A DNA stretch of 64,000 bases from Microplitis mediator (GCF_029852145.1 NC_079979.1:18673901-18737900); one strand, 5' to 3'. Counted from the first letter of the stretch, positions 27,801 through 42,800 are shown. Notes: generated by a model not told the origin, from the letters alone. Program-made: numbers and translations.

Positions 27801-30800
27801 TTACACGTTTGGCGGTGTCAAAATTTTAAATTCACCGCCTAAATTTAACACCGAATTTCGTGTAATTTTCACCCCAAAATTTTTACACCGAGACATTTAC
27901 ACTACACCGGGTCCAAAAATTTTTTACAGTACTCTCCCACTTTTTAAAAATATTTAATGACTTTGAACTGTCATCGTATTAAAATTTTATTAATTAACCG
28001 AAGAAAAGTTGTTGTTAATTTTAAATTGAACGAAATTTGGTACAAAAATTTCAATTAAAATTTTGAATCAATTTTCAAATTTGAAATGTCAAATTTTGTA
28101 GACTAATTTACCAAATTCCGTTTAACTTTTAACCGACAACAGCAATAAGTTTTTTATTTTTTTCAAATCTATATTTCGGCGAAAATATAAAGACGTAATT
28201 TCTTCAATTAATTAATAAAATTTAAATGCGGTGATGACAGTTGGAAGTCATTGACTATTTGAAAAAAGTGGAAAGGGGAGCACTGTCCGAGAATGCCCTA
28301 AGTTAGTATACTCGTCTCCAGAAATTTGTAACATTTTATTTTTAACTTTCGTTAATTAATTGTTGAAATAAATTTCGTTAAATCTTTATCAAACTTTGTT
28401 CCAGAAATTTTAGATTTTTATTTATCGTCACTGAAAAAAATACACTGGTCACAGAAATTAAGGGATAGAAAAAAAATCCGAAATTTTTAGGTGATTTTCA
28501 ACATGCTGTAACTTGGTGAAAAATGGTCGTATGAAAAATCTAAAAAAAGCAAATTATAGCCTCAAGTTTCTAGTTTTCAGATCTGGATCTCAAAAATTTT
28601 TATTATGTACGGTTCCGGAGTAATCATAAGAAAACCAACGAAAAAAAAATTTTCAAAATTTTTGCTGGTCTTTCAATACCTCTATGGGCGACAATAAATT
28701 TTTTTGAATAATCCGACTGTCTGACTTTTCTCGGAAATTTTATGCCCTTTAATTTGGTGGCCTTAAAAAGTCTCTACGACGATTTGGCGCCGAGTTATCA
28801 TTGATCAAAGCAAAAAAGTCCATTTTGGCTTTGATAATCAATAACTCCGGATGTATTGGTCGTACGGAGAATGGAAGCAGGGTTTTGAAAACAAGAAAAC
28901 ATTCTCTATAAGGCAAAATTAGTGGCATTTGATAGAAAAATTTTTTTTAAAGCGAAATTGTTTGGTAAAAAACAGGTCAAAATTCACAAATTTAAGGATA
29001 TTCGGAAATCTTGCTATAACTTTGGATATAACGGATGAACAAAGGATATCTTCGACTTTTTTTCAACCTCAAAGTGTCCTGAAAAAACCCTGAAAATTTC
29101 AAATCGCTGCGATTTTTCTTTCTTAGTGCCCCGAAGCTTTAAATTTATCGATTTTGTCAAAAATCACCATAATTGGTAGTTTCTCGGTTTTTGTTCATTT
29201 TTTCGATTTGAAAACGTTTTTTTTACCGATAATCTTTATTTCTTCGATAAAAAAGATCGATTATCGAAAAAAATTGAAAAAAAAAGATTTTGAAAAAATT
29301 TTTTTTTTTCTCAAAATTTTTTTTTTCAAAAATTTTTTTTTTTCGAAATTTTTGTTGTTGTTGTATCTGCAATGATTTATCATTGTCAAAAAAAATTCCT
29401 AAAATTTTTTTTACCGCTGTAACTGCATCTGCTTCAAATGTCAACTTAACAAACATACCCTTTGGGTAACTCTAATGCCGGCGGTAAAAAAAATTTTAGG
29501 AATTTTTTTTGACAATGATAAATCATTGCAGATGAAAAAAAAAAAAAATTTCGAAAAAAAAAATTTTTTGAAAAAAATAATTTTGAAAAAAAAAAAACAA
29601 TTTTTTTCAAAATTTGTTTTTTTCAATTTTTTTTGATAATCGATCTTTTAGATAAACGAAATGAAGATTATCGGTAAAAAAACCATTTTCAAATCGAAAA
29701 AATGAACGAAAACCGGGAAACTACCAATTATGGTGATTTTTGACAAAATCGATAAATTTAAAGCTTCGGGGCACTAAGAAAGAAAAATCGCAGCGATTTG
29801 AAATTTTCAGGGTTTTTTCAGGACACTTTGAGGTTGAAAAAAAGTCGAAGATATCCTTTGTTCATCCGTTATATCCAAAGTTATAGCAAGATTTCCGAAT
29901 ATCCTTAAATTTGTGAATTTTGACCTGTTTTTTACCAAACAATTTCGCTTTAAAAAAAATTTTTCTATCAAATGCCACTAATTTTGCCTTATAGAGAATG
30001 TTTTCTTGTTTTCAAAACCCTGCTTCCATTCTCCGTACGACCAATACATCCGGAGTTATTGATTATCAAAGCCAAAATGGACTTTTTTGCTTTGATCAAT
30101 GATAACTCGGCGCCAAATCGTCGTAGAGACTTTTTAAGGCCACCAAATTAAAGGGCATAAAATTTCCGAGAAAAGTCAGACAGTCGGATTATTCAAAAAA
30201 ATTTATTGTCGCCCATAGAGGTATTGAAAGACCAGCAAAAATTTTGAAAATTTTTTTTTCGTTGGTTTTCTTATGATTACTCCGGAACCGTACATGATAA
30301 AAATTTTTGAGATCCAGATCTGAAAACTAGAAACTTGAGGCTATAATTTGCTTTTTTTAGATTTTTCATACGACCATTTTTCACCAAGTTACAGCATGTT
30401 GAAAATCACCTAAAAATTTCGGATTTTTTTTCTATCCCTTAATTTCTGTGACCAGTGTATAATAAAAAGTGCACTAAGTCAGGTCATAGAAACAAGAGTT
30501 TTTATTGCTCATTCTTTTGTGATAGTACGTCATTAGTAGATACAAATTACAAATCGATAATGATTTTGTTTTATATCCTTTTACAAAAAATTTCAAATAA
30601 TTAGACAAATTATATACTCACGTAATTTACACAGTAAGAAAGGATTCGTCAAAATCAACACATATCGTGTGTAAAACGAACGTTTTACACTTATTCATAT
30701 GTTACTTTAACATGTTCCGAGTGTTAAAAAAAGTTACACACGTATACGTTAAAAATAAAAATTTTCCAAGAATTCTTTTGTGATACTCGACATTATTTTT

Positions 30801-33800
30801 AACATATTTTGTGTGTTGATTTCATAGTAACATATAAAAAGTGTTACTTTCGAATAAAATGACATTTTTGTGTGTTAAAAAATCAATCTATTGCGACAGT
30901 TCAAACAAGATAAATACCGTGTGTTAAATTGCCACACAAAAGTGTTAAAAATTCAACACTCAGATTTTTAACACACGTTTTTTTTACACTTTGACGATTC
31001 GTTTTTTACTGTGTAACGCCAAATTTTAATTAATTTTTTCATCCCTGAATTTCGAATTACGATAAATTTTTTCAGTTTATTTACCCAAAAAAAAAAAAAA
31101 ATTGTTACCTGACATTCATCCCAAGCAGATGACCCCAAAAAATTTCAATAAAATTTTATCGAGCCAATAAATTTAGCGACATATTTCCACGTATCCGCTC
31201 TCATAATTATTCAAACAATGGATATCAAGGAATTAATTAAACAACAATAAATAGTTGATGGTTTTCATGGTTGTCGACATGAATTTAACGGACAGCATAA
31301 CACTAAAATTCTCCTGGAGGATATAGTTTGATAGAGTTGGTCCTACCTACTATCCGTGGAATATTGATCGGATGGTGGTTATGCAGCCGAACGAGTCTCG
31401 GATATTCCGAGTAGTGAAAATACCACCGCAGCGGTTTCGATTTTCCTCAAAACTCACCCCTCACTTATTTTCATCTCGACCGTACTACTGCCTATTTTAT
31501 AATCTGCGTAAATATATATACATCCATATATACATATATACATACACATATATATATATATATAATACCAAAGGCTCAATAGGTTGCTCAAGTTTAGTAT
31601 CCCTCGTTACACAGTCCGTTTGTCATAGTCGCCGTTCAAAGGTAAATTGTAAACTCCCTTGTCACAAACGAGAGCTGCATCTCCACTCAGTCTTTGATAA
31701 AATATTTATAACCTGAAGAATCTATTACTATTGAATTAATTGCTCGTTGAATTGTAACTTCATATAAAGAGAATACAGTACAATAGTTTGATGTTAAGAT
31801 ATCTGGAGTATCAACATCAACATCTGCCTCTACATCAATATCAACTTTACTCTATACATTTCCATCTCCATCTGCATCTGGATCTGCATCTTGCGCCCTG
31901 TACCTTCGTGTCAATGTTTAACCTCAATGCAAAGCCACAAAGCAACTTGTGATTTCCACAGAGATACTAAAGTTACTTCTGAGTTTACAACTTATACTTC
32001 TTCATATCTAAACTTTTTCCCACTAGTCTTTTATTATGTTTTTTTTTTTATGCATCTCATATTTCCTTTCTCTCATCAACTTTGTTATTTGCATAACACA
32101 TATAAGAAGCACGTTTCTGTCATACTTTTGTAATTGTAGAGAACAAAGCACAGAGTTATAAACACAGACACAGACACACTTTCTTAATTTTCATTACGAC
32201 TTCAAGACATTTCTCATCAAGTTGTGTAACATAGACAGAAAATCTCCCTCTTAGTTTTCTTTTTCTTTCTCTTCTTCTTTTTATTCTTCTTCTTTGACGT
32301 CTTATTAATTATAAATAATGATATTATTTATAAAAATACTCATGTTCAATTTTGAATTTAACTTTCATACAATGAATTCTCTTGACATATTTTTAATTAT
32401 TATTTTAATTACATTTTATATTTTTCTGTTGTTTTTTTGTTTACTTCATTACGGAGTATAATGAAATAGAAAAAAAAAAAAAAAAAAAAAAAAAAAAGTG
32501 GATATCAAATAAATTGAATTGGATTTTTCATCAAATTACTGATTCAATTCTATCACTTGTAATTACTTATTGATTTAAATGTTTTTTATTTTATTTTTTA
32601 AAATTATAATTAAAAGACATCTGAACCATTTTATTTTAATTGTTCGTGCAAACTAATTATGTTGTTTGTTGTCGTTGAAAAAAATATATAATTAAAACAC
32701 TGTAGAAAATAGTGATACATTTTAATGTTCCATTTAATTGGTCGGATTAAAATTTATTACTATTGTCATTAAAATCGATAGCACAGTAAAAAATATTGTG
32801 TTAAAATCAACACAATGTAGGTTAGAAACGGTCCACAGAATATTTGTGTTATTTTTTAACACAGACTGTTTGTGTTGGATTTAAACACAAAATTTGTGTT
32901 AAAATTTCAACACACAATTCGAGTAATATGAGAAGTAACTTCAACACTTTTTAAATGTTAATGGCGACACAAAAAAAATGTTAACTTTTACATTTTATTT
33001 TTGTACCATGAATTATTTTTAGATTATCAAAAGTGTCAACAATTATTATTTAACATTTAACTATTTTGTGATAGTAAACATGATCCTTAAGTTAGCAGAC
33101 AGTTAACAATTTTTCAATTTTTTTATCAACAAATCAATTACGAAAAAAAAATAAAAAATAAAAATGTGCGCACGTAGAAAAGTAAAAAAGCCACAGATGC
33201 AATTTTTTAAATATTTTTTTTTTTTTTAAACTATACGAATCATGAACTTTGTCAAGTTTATTTTTTCATGTCTAATTGAAAATAAATAAAATCAATGTCA
33301 CAAAAATAATAACTAATCAAGCAAAACTAATGCTTAATGGCGCTTCCCGCGTGAATAGAAGAAAGACATTTTTTTAACACAATTCAACTGTCGCTTCAAC
33401 ATTTTTTCTGTGTTGATTTTAAAGTAACACTTAATAAATGTTGATATTATCGATATTTGTACTAGGTAATACTTTTAAAGTGTTGAATAGTAAATCGATT
33501 AAAAATTCTAAAGTAACACAGAGAATTGTGTTGATTTAACACAAAAAATTTAACACGGACCGTTTTTAATACAGATACACAATATTTTTTACTGTGAAAA
33601 TCATTTTTATTGAAAGAGAGACAAGTTTTTTATGAAAAAACTTTTAAATTGAAAAGTCAAATTTTTTTTTCTAAATTGACTTTTTAAAAACATTATTAAA
33701 AATAATTTTCCAGAAGTTGTGAAATTATAATATATTTAAGCAAATATATAAAGTAATTACTTTTGAGTTTGAATTGATTTTCATGATTGCGTAATACTTA

Positions 33801-36800
33801 AAAAGTTTATAGGAAGGAAAACAAATAATTTAATTTGAGAAATGAGAGTAGAGGAAAATGGGAATAGTTATAAGTCATTGAGAATAAGATTTGTTTGTTT
33901 GTTTGTTTGTTTGCTTGTGTGTGTTTTATTCTACAAATATAATAAACTTTCAATAGTTTAATAAACTTACTTTTATTTTTTACCGCAGGTTTTATTATTA
34001 TAGACTTTTTTTTACGACAAACTAAATTACGGTTTAATAATAAAATTGATGAAAAATATTTGAGAAACCGTAAACTAGAAAACTTATTAAATATCAATTA
34101 AAATTACAATGAGAATTTTTTTTTTTTTATTTTCATACATTAAATTTTTTTTAGTAAACAATTTTCACATATTTTATTAATTAATTTTAATTAAAATAAA
34201 ATTTATAACTTTATTTTCGATGGAAAAATTTCGAGTAACCCATTTACCCCCCCCCCAAATATATATATATATATATATTAATTAATGTAACGGGACCTAA
34301 GTCTACCTCCGCCGACCGGAAGCCGCCTCACCCTTTCGGGCATACTCGCGATATATATATATATATATATATATATAGGAGAGGGTGGGGCAGAGCGGCC
34401 CCCCTAAGCCAATTATTATTTTTTGTGGCTTTCAACCATAAGATCACTTTACTTTTGTCCTATTTCGAACAAATTTATGGACATTTTGCCAAAATTCTGA
34501 AAAAAAAATTTTTTTTTTTGTGGGGCAGAGCGGCCCCCCTCCAAAAAGTGATAAAAAAAATTTTTTTTTTGGTTTTTTTTTTTTTTTAAATTGTTTTCAT
34601 CATTAAGAATGTATTTCTTTCTCTTGACAACTATTTTTGGTTTTATATTACTCGAAAAAAATTTTTTAAAGCGTAAAAAATCGTTCACTCTCGATTACCT
34701 TAATTACTAATTGTTATTTAATAAAAAAAAAATCAATTCTATAATTTTACTTTATTTCAAAAATTTATCAAGTAAAAAAAAAAATTTAATTTTTATAAAT
34801 TTTTAGTGACCAAATTTGCCTCTTACATAGAGAAACGGCCGAAAAATATGAAAAAATAATTTTTTCGGAAGTTTCGGCTGGTCCATTTTGCCCCAGGTGA
34901 TATGCGTAGGGCTAGAAATGTGGAATTATAACAATTTTTTTTTAATTTGACGATAAAAATATGAAAAAATCACTTTTTCAAAATTTTGGGCTTGTCCATT
35001 TTGCCCCAAATGTCATGCGTAGGGGTAAAAATGCGCAAACATATCGGATTTATAGTAATTAGTCGAAAAAAAAAAAAATTTTTTTTTGATCAAAATTTCA
35101 GGGGGGCCGCTCTGCCCCATGGGGGCCGCTCTGCCCCACCCTCCCCTATATATATATAATCCTTCAAATATTTTGTGTTCAAAGTACGTCATAAAAAAAA
35201 AAAAAAATTCTTTTATAAATGGTCGTACGTAATGGCGCCCATGTGAAGATCGAATAATTGAGGTCCTCTGAAAAGAGGAAAAAATAAGTAAAAAAAAATA
35301 TATATGTATACGTAGATATATATGTAGATGTAAAATGATGAAGAACTAGATAGTGTATATAGATCCTTTGATACAGTGGTTCACCTCAAGAGTTGAGTAT
35401 ATGTCACATAATAACGCAAGCTCCAGTGGGTTGGATGGTATCAAGTCAAGTAGAAGAATGTCGTAAAAGCCACGGGGCTCCTGGAAATACCAGTATTCAC
35501 GGTTCGCGAACCATCCACAACTTTGAACTCTCGACGCCAGTGGTTAGCCGTTTATCACGTTCAAGAAAATGTTTAATGTTTGTCATTTCTATTTTGTAAT
35601 CTTCTCTTCAACTTTGTACATTCACCTTCATATATATTAATATATATATATACATATATACATCTTCAATATTCATATCAAAAGCTCGCTTGAAAGTATT
35701 TAAAATGTCATACTCGAAAAACTTGTAAATTCTTAAGCGAGTTTCAAAACTTGATATTTTCAGTTTAAGGTAAAATTGTAACTGACAGGTTTCATAAATA
35801 TTGGGCGGAATATGATGAAATTTGGCGTATTAGTGAATTTTTATAGGAAAAATATTAAATTTAAATTTACATCTAAAAGAAACCGATCTTTCAAAAGGCT
35901 CAATGCTAAATGTATGAAGTTCAAAATTTCGGCGGATTGTTATGTCTACTCAGAACCTAACTACTTCGTACCAACTTTATTCAAAAATCGTTAGCCCTAA
36001 TAGCTCAGCTCAAAAATCTCTTGATTCCAAGATTTCTTTGTTCCATTCCATCATTATTCCAAGACATCTCTACCCAAACTTTTGAGAAAAAGTAAACAAC
36101 TCAGTAAGCAGAAAAATGCTTTCTTTTTCTTGGAAATTTGGGTAGAGATGTCTTGGAATAATGATGGAATGGAACAAAGAAATCTTGGAATCAAGAGATT
36201 TTTGAGCTGAGCTATTTAGGCTAACGATTTTTGAATAAAGTTGGTACGAGGTAGTTAGGTTCTAAGTAGACGGCTGCCCAATTTCAAAACACAGTAACTG
36301 ACAAAAATAAAATTTTTGAAATATGCATCGAATTATGTTCGCAAGACTCCACTGGAACTAAAAATACTAAAAAATCGATTTCGAAAAATTTGTCACTTAC
36401 TGCGTTTTGAAAATCTGTCATTTCGTGGACTTTTTTCTTATGGTAATCGACTAGAATTCTGAATTTTGTTGAACTCTGAACAGTAATTATAAAACTGAGT
36501 AAAATTTAATATTTTCTAAAACTGAAAAATTTTCATGTACCTAAAAAACGCAACATTTTTCGCGGAACGAAAATAAAAAAAAACGAAATGAAAAGAAAAA
36601 AATCTACTGGATCTAATTTCTGAAATGTTTCGCACGTCAGCCAAAACTTGCAGGCCACCCCCAATTACTCCTCAAGTCACCTTTAGAGTCAAATTACATA
36701 AATTATCGTGAAATTGTTGAAAAAAAACAGTAATTTTTTCTAACTGAAAATTTTAAATTATTTTTTTATCAAAAATCGGTTCTGCTTTTACTCCGGGTTC

Positions 36801-39800
36801 CCTATTTGCCATCGATTGAAAAAACTATAGCTTAGATCTAAATAATTATACACGGAAAAAAGAGCAGTTGAAAAATTACAGTTTCGTATAGTAGTAAAGC
36901 GCTCCGAGTCTGAAACTGTAAAAATTACATTTTTTATCAGTACATTTTACAGAAATAATAAATATTACAGTTTCAAACTCGATATTGTCGATTTAAACTG
37001 TAAAATTTGCTGTTTAAAATTGTATTAATTTTATTACTATAACAAATTTCTAAAATTACAGTTTAAGCTTTAATGTTTAAAGATTTTTGCCCGGAAGGCC
37101 TATTTTTACTGTAGAAACTGTAATTTTTCAACTGCTCTTTTTTCCGTGTAATAATATATAATTGATAAATATATTATTATTATTTAACTTTCCGAAGGTT
37201 TGTCTACAAATTAAATTGACTTTGCATGTTTTCCCAAATACTCTTTTCATATACTCGAGATAAAAGATACAAAGTAAAGTTAAGAGTAACGAAAGGATGA
37301 GAAAAAGAAGCAAAGTCTTTTCTCTTCAAAGCAATTGAGTTAATTCCAAGTCTCTTAGTTTCGTCTCTTGGAAAAGCAAGAGCAGAAGAACCAAAAGAAA
37401 CAGAAGAGAAAGGAAACGGGCAAGAAGGGATCAATGTCTAGGCTCCTAGACCTCTAGACTCTAGACTTTACTGTAACCAGTAGCCGTGTACTCTAATCGA
37501 CTTGCGTTTCCATTAGATTTTATCGACGGAAATCATCGACAATCTGATTAATTAACAAACACATTTACTGTCTAATTAAATTTTTATTTTTCATCCACTA
37601 AAGTCAGGAAAAGCGAGTTCTGCGTCAGTGATCAATTGAAAAATAGATGTTTTATTTTTTAAGTGCATTATGCTACACAATATTTTGTCTCGATTTATTT
37701 ATTGTCACGATTCAAACGAAATCTACGTTCCCATGAAAATGGTATTTATTTGAAAAAGATTAAAAAGTTCACATACGAGCAATTATATTTTTATTTTATA
37801 TACAAACATTTTAATACAATTGTTTTTTTTTCACATTCGTATGAATCATAATAAAACGAACGAAATGTCAGTGGTTTTAATATTTTTTAGTTAGATTTAT
37901 TTTTTCCATTTAACTGTTTTACGCAGCTTGTTATCCAGGCTAGCTCAGATTTTTTTTACCCATATTCCATATATATAAAGAGATAAAATTCATTTATATA
38001 TACGCTCTTAATGAAACTTTTCAAATCCCCTGCTGCCAATGAAACTGATTACATTTTTTTTCATTTATTGCTTTTTATTTACATTAAAAATAAAAAAAGT
38101 ATACATATATATGTATATATATTTTTTTTAAACTGCTCCATCTTTCATTCAATTATTTTTAAACGCAACTGAAATAACGGAGTAATAAAAATTGAGTTTT
38201 TAATTTTTTTGTAATTAGAAACTATATTTGAATTAGTGGGTAATTAGGGGTGTGCAGGTACTTCGTACGAATTGTTCGTATCCAATTGAATCGAAATATT
38301 CGAAAACTTACGAATAATACGAAGTTTTTTTTTTAACGACTTGGAGTCAATAGAACTCGAATGATACTGAATTCAGCCGACGTCTAATAATTTTTGGATT
38401 TTTTAAAAAACGATGAATTATAAAAAAAAAAAGTTTCAAAAAACTGCGCCTTTTTTTTTCAAAAAATTGCAGATTTTTTTTTTCGTAATTAATTAGCTAA
38501 AAACAAATTCAAAAATTTTGAATTGTCTGCTAACTGCAGGATCATGAACTAGAACACGAATCAACGATATAATTATTTTTATTTACTTTAAAAAACTGAG
38601 CTCTCCATTAAATAAGAATTGAAAATTTGAATGCTGATTCAAATTTTCGGATTTGAATCGAATAAGTCGTACAGTTACGAATACCAATAATTCGAATTAT
38701 CCGATTCGGATTTCAGATTGGATTCGAACCCGATTTGCACTCAAAATTTGTCCAAAAATTTTTGTTTTATCCAGAAAATAATTGATTTGAAGTTTATATG
38801 ATCCCGAGTCAAAAAACAAATTCGGGTTTAAGTCTCAAAGTTCTCAATGAGGTTTTTGAGGTTCAATTTAGAATTTGAAGATTGACAACAGTATAGAAAG
38901 TTATCCTTGTTTAGTCCTCAGTGTCATAAATTAAAAACATATTTATCATAAAACTAAAACTTATTTAGACTTACAATAAGAAAACATACACGGAAAGAAC
39001 AAGATAGTTCTGGCAAACATGCCAGATTATTCTCAGATACATCTGAGTGAAAAAAAAATTTCAGATGCTTGTGAGGTCTATCCAGATAGAACTGAGATGA
39101 ATGTAGATTATATTGAAATCTATCTCAGATTTACCTCAGATGCATCTTGGATTATTTATTGTTAGATACTTCTGGCGACTATCCGAAATAGTTCCCAGAA
39201 ACATCTGCATTGGTTCAGTATCTATCCGAGATTATTCTCAAGTAAATCTCCGATACTTTTTGGCTAGCGCATGCGCGTTGAACGTAGTCATTTATTTTTT
39301 TTTTTGTATTTTATTTATTCTTCATTATATTTGTTTATTTATAATATATATCCAATATTATATTTTAAATAAATATTATGTATAATAAATATATATTATA
39401 TTTATTATAATTAAACCAATAAAACGTCTATTGAAAGAGACAAAGCTTTGAAAATAAAATTTTTAACTTCGAGTAATTTTTAAAATTGCAAATTATTTAT
39501 TTATTTATCTAATTATAAGTAATTACATAAGTTTTATATCGTTAATATAGAAATAAAAATAATTGATAAAATACAATAAAGTATACAAATATCCCTAATT
39601 ATGATTATATATAATCTTAATTGTATTTTATCAATTATTTTTATTTCTATATTAACGATATAAAACTTATGTAATTACTTATAATTAGATAAATAAATAA
39701 ATAATTTGCAATTTTAACAATTACTCGAAGTTAAAAATTTTATTTTCAAAGCTTTGTCTCTTTCAATAGACGTTTTATTGGTTTAATTATAATAAATATA

Positions 39801-42800
39801 ATATATATTTATTATACATAATATTTATTTAAAATATAATATTGGATATATATTATAAATAAACAAATATAATGAAGAATAAATAAAATACAAAAAAAAA
39901 AATAAATGACTACGTTCAACGCGCATGCGCTAGCCAAAAAGTATCGGAGATTTACTTGAGAATAATCTCGGATAGATACTGAACCAATGCAGATGTTTCT
40001 GGGAACTATTTCGGATAGTCGCCAGAAGTATCTAACAATAAATAATCCAAGATGCATCTGAGGTAAATCTGAGATAGATTTCAATATAATCTACATTCAT
40101 CTCAGTTCTATCTGGATAGACCTCACAAGCATCTGAAATTTTTTTTTCACTCAGATGTATCTGAGAATAATCTGGCATGTTTGCCAGAACTATCTTGTTC
40201 TTTCCGTGTAAGCATACCAAAAATTTTTTTTCATCGATTTTGTACTCCTGGATTATAATCACGTCAATTCCCTAAAATTTTGTCGTCCGCTTTTCTGGCT
40301 CTTAAATAAAAAATTCGTATTTTGAAAAAAAAATTTTTTCAGTTTCATACTTCTGTCTAACACTATATACGTATATCTTTTCATATATTATGATATCAAG
40401 GTGATGAAAATTGTGATTACACATATTGAAATAAATTAATTGATGTTATCATTAAACTAAAATCATAACTCATGAAATTACCACTTTTTTGTGAACCAAA
40501 ATGCAAAAAAATCATTCAATTTACTTTCAAAACGTTAAAAACGTTCAATTTACGTCTTATATTTCGACTCGGGTCACCACTTTGAAGACTAAACTAGAAT
40601 AACATAATATGGATTAGAGCCTCAAAATACTCAAAACATACAGGAATAATTTTATCCACATTTGAGCCTCAAAAGTCTCATTCGTCGTATTCTCTCCCCA
40701 CTCTTTCCTATCTCAAATTTTTCAAAGTCCAAAGTATAACTTTTCATTCGTTGAGGATTTTGAGGCCTAGTTATAATTCAAAATTTAGACCTTATAGTTC
40801 TCATTGAGGATTTCAAGTACTAAAGTAGAGTTACTTTCTGAGCGGCAAATAAAACATCAAAAAAATTAAGGCTTTTGAAGACTAAACTAGAATTTGTTTT
40901 TTGACTCGGGTTGTTGAAATGAATAGAAATGATCAGGAAAATTTTGGTTATTAATTAACAGCAGTAATTAAAATGTACAACAGGCAAGAGATATCTCGAT
41001 AATAATAAACTAGTGAACTACAGGTGGTAAAATTACTACTGTTTCTAATCCGTTCGAGTAGAACATGCAAACGCAAACATTAGAATACTGGTGATGCATT
41101 CAAGTAAATATAATACTCTGCGCTACGGAGTATCTAGTTAATAAATTAACGATAATCTTATTGCACTGTATAAGTTTATTATTTAATTATCATCGACTTG
41201 AGCGAATTAATTATAAACATAAAAGTTTGATCAAATATGTAACTTATATATATAGATACAAATATTGAGTTTGATATATTTATATATATATATACATCTT
41301 CATATACAGATGATAGTAAAATTTGATACAAAAGATTTCATAGGTATTTCAGTGAAAAGTTTACTAGAATATTGCCATGTGTTAAATTGAGTTTTAGTTT
41401 TCGTAAAGTTTCCCTCGCGTCATAGAATTGAATAATGAATAGATCTCGACAGTTATATATAAATGGAGGCATATAAATATATACATATATACCTAGATAT
41501 TTCAAACTAGTTTCTATATATTATCTATCTCAGTGTATGTCAGTTCTGGATTAAACTGGCCCTCAGTAAATTTACCGACTTTGTTGGTCAAGTACAAAAC
41601 CTCACGGAAGTGATTCAATCATCCGCGATTCAAATTTATCTTCATTATTATCATCTGTAAATTATCACTATTTTCAGTGGTTTGGTTTTGAAATAGCAAT
41701 CAAATGAAATTTTCAAATAGTTTTTATACAAAAACATTTTAAATGTCGTACAAATTTTCAAAATTTCTGCACAGATTTTTAAATTAATTTTGGAACTTAG
41801 TACCCGCCAAAAAAAAAATATAAATATATACTAAAAAAAAATTATTTTTCCTTTAACAGGAAATTTGAGAAAAGTCATTATTTTTTAGTTTCACCCCCTA
41901 AACTCATTGATTCAAAAAAATTCTATAGTTATTTTCAAAAATTTTTTTTTTGAGACCTATTGGGTCTCGACAAAATTAAAATTTAATAACCACGGAAAGA
42001 AAATTATGGGAACTTTTGCTATGCATTATGAGAATAGTTCCCATAATGGTACAGGAATTATACTCGTACTATTATCGGGATGGTTCTCATAATATATGGG
42101 AATAGTTCCCATATACTGTGAAAAATTCTCAATAAATTTTACGGTGGGTGCATAGTAACACCGGACTATAAGAAAACTGATTCAAAATTTACAAGTGACC
42201 CATAGTAAACGTATGCGCAGACTACACGATTGTGGCCTATGTATTAGGTGTCATTCCTATATATTATGGGAACAATTTCCATAATATTATAGGAACAATT
42301 CCTGTAAATTTTAGGAACCATTACTATAATTATAGGAATCATTCATATAATTTTAGGAACCATTCCTATAATTATAGGAACCATTTCTCTAATTTTAGGA
42401 ACCACGCCTATAATTATAGAAATGGTTCCTATAATTACAGGAACCATTCCTATAATTATAGGAGTCATTCCTATAATTTTAGGAACCATTCCTATAATTT
42501 TAGGAACCATTCCTATAGTTATAGGAACCATTCCTATAATTCTAGGAACCATTCCTATTATTTTAGGAACCATTTCTCTAATTTTAGGAACCATGTCTAT
42601 AATTATAGGAATGGTTCCTATAATTACAGGAACCATTCCAATAATTTTAGGAACCATTCCTATTATTTTAGGAACCATTCCTATAACTTTAGGAACCATG
42701 TCTATAATTATAGGAATGGTTCCTATAATTACAGGAACCATACCAATTATTATAGGAACCATTCCTATAATAATAGGAACCATTCCTATAATAATAGGAA

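Noticed and set aside
29154..29626. Lys/Phe-rich frames at the centre of the 2-kb hairpin, first considered as a transposase remnant
   Set aside because: They are translations of A and T runs; no DDE/D motif or helix-turn-helix pattern is visible.
31372..31716. 114-codon plus-strand frame
   Set aside because: It reads through a TATACA microsatellite and has no recognisable motif or splice-supported structure.
39113..40084. Identical 90-codon frames on opposite strands
   Set aside because: They mirror each other because they lie in the arms of a palindrome; no known domain and no expression evidence.
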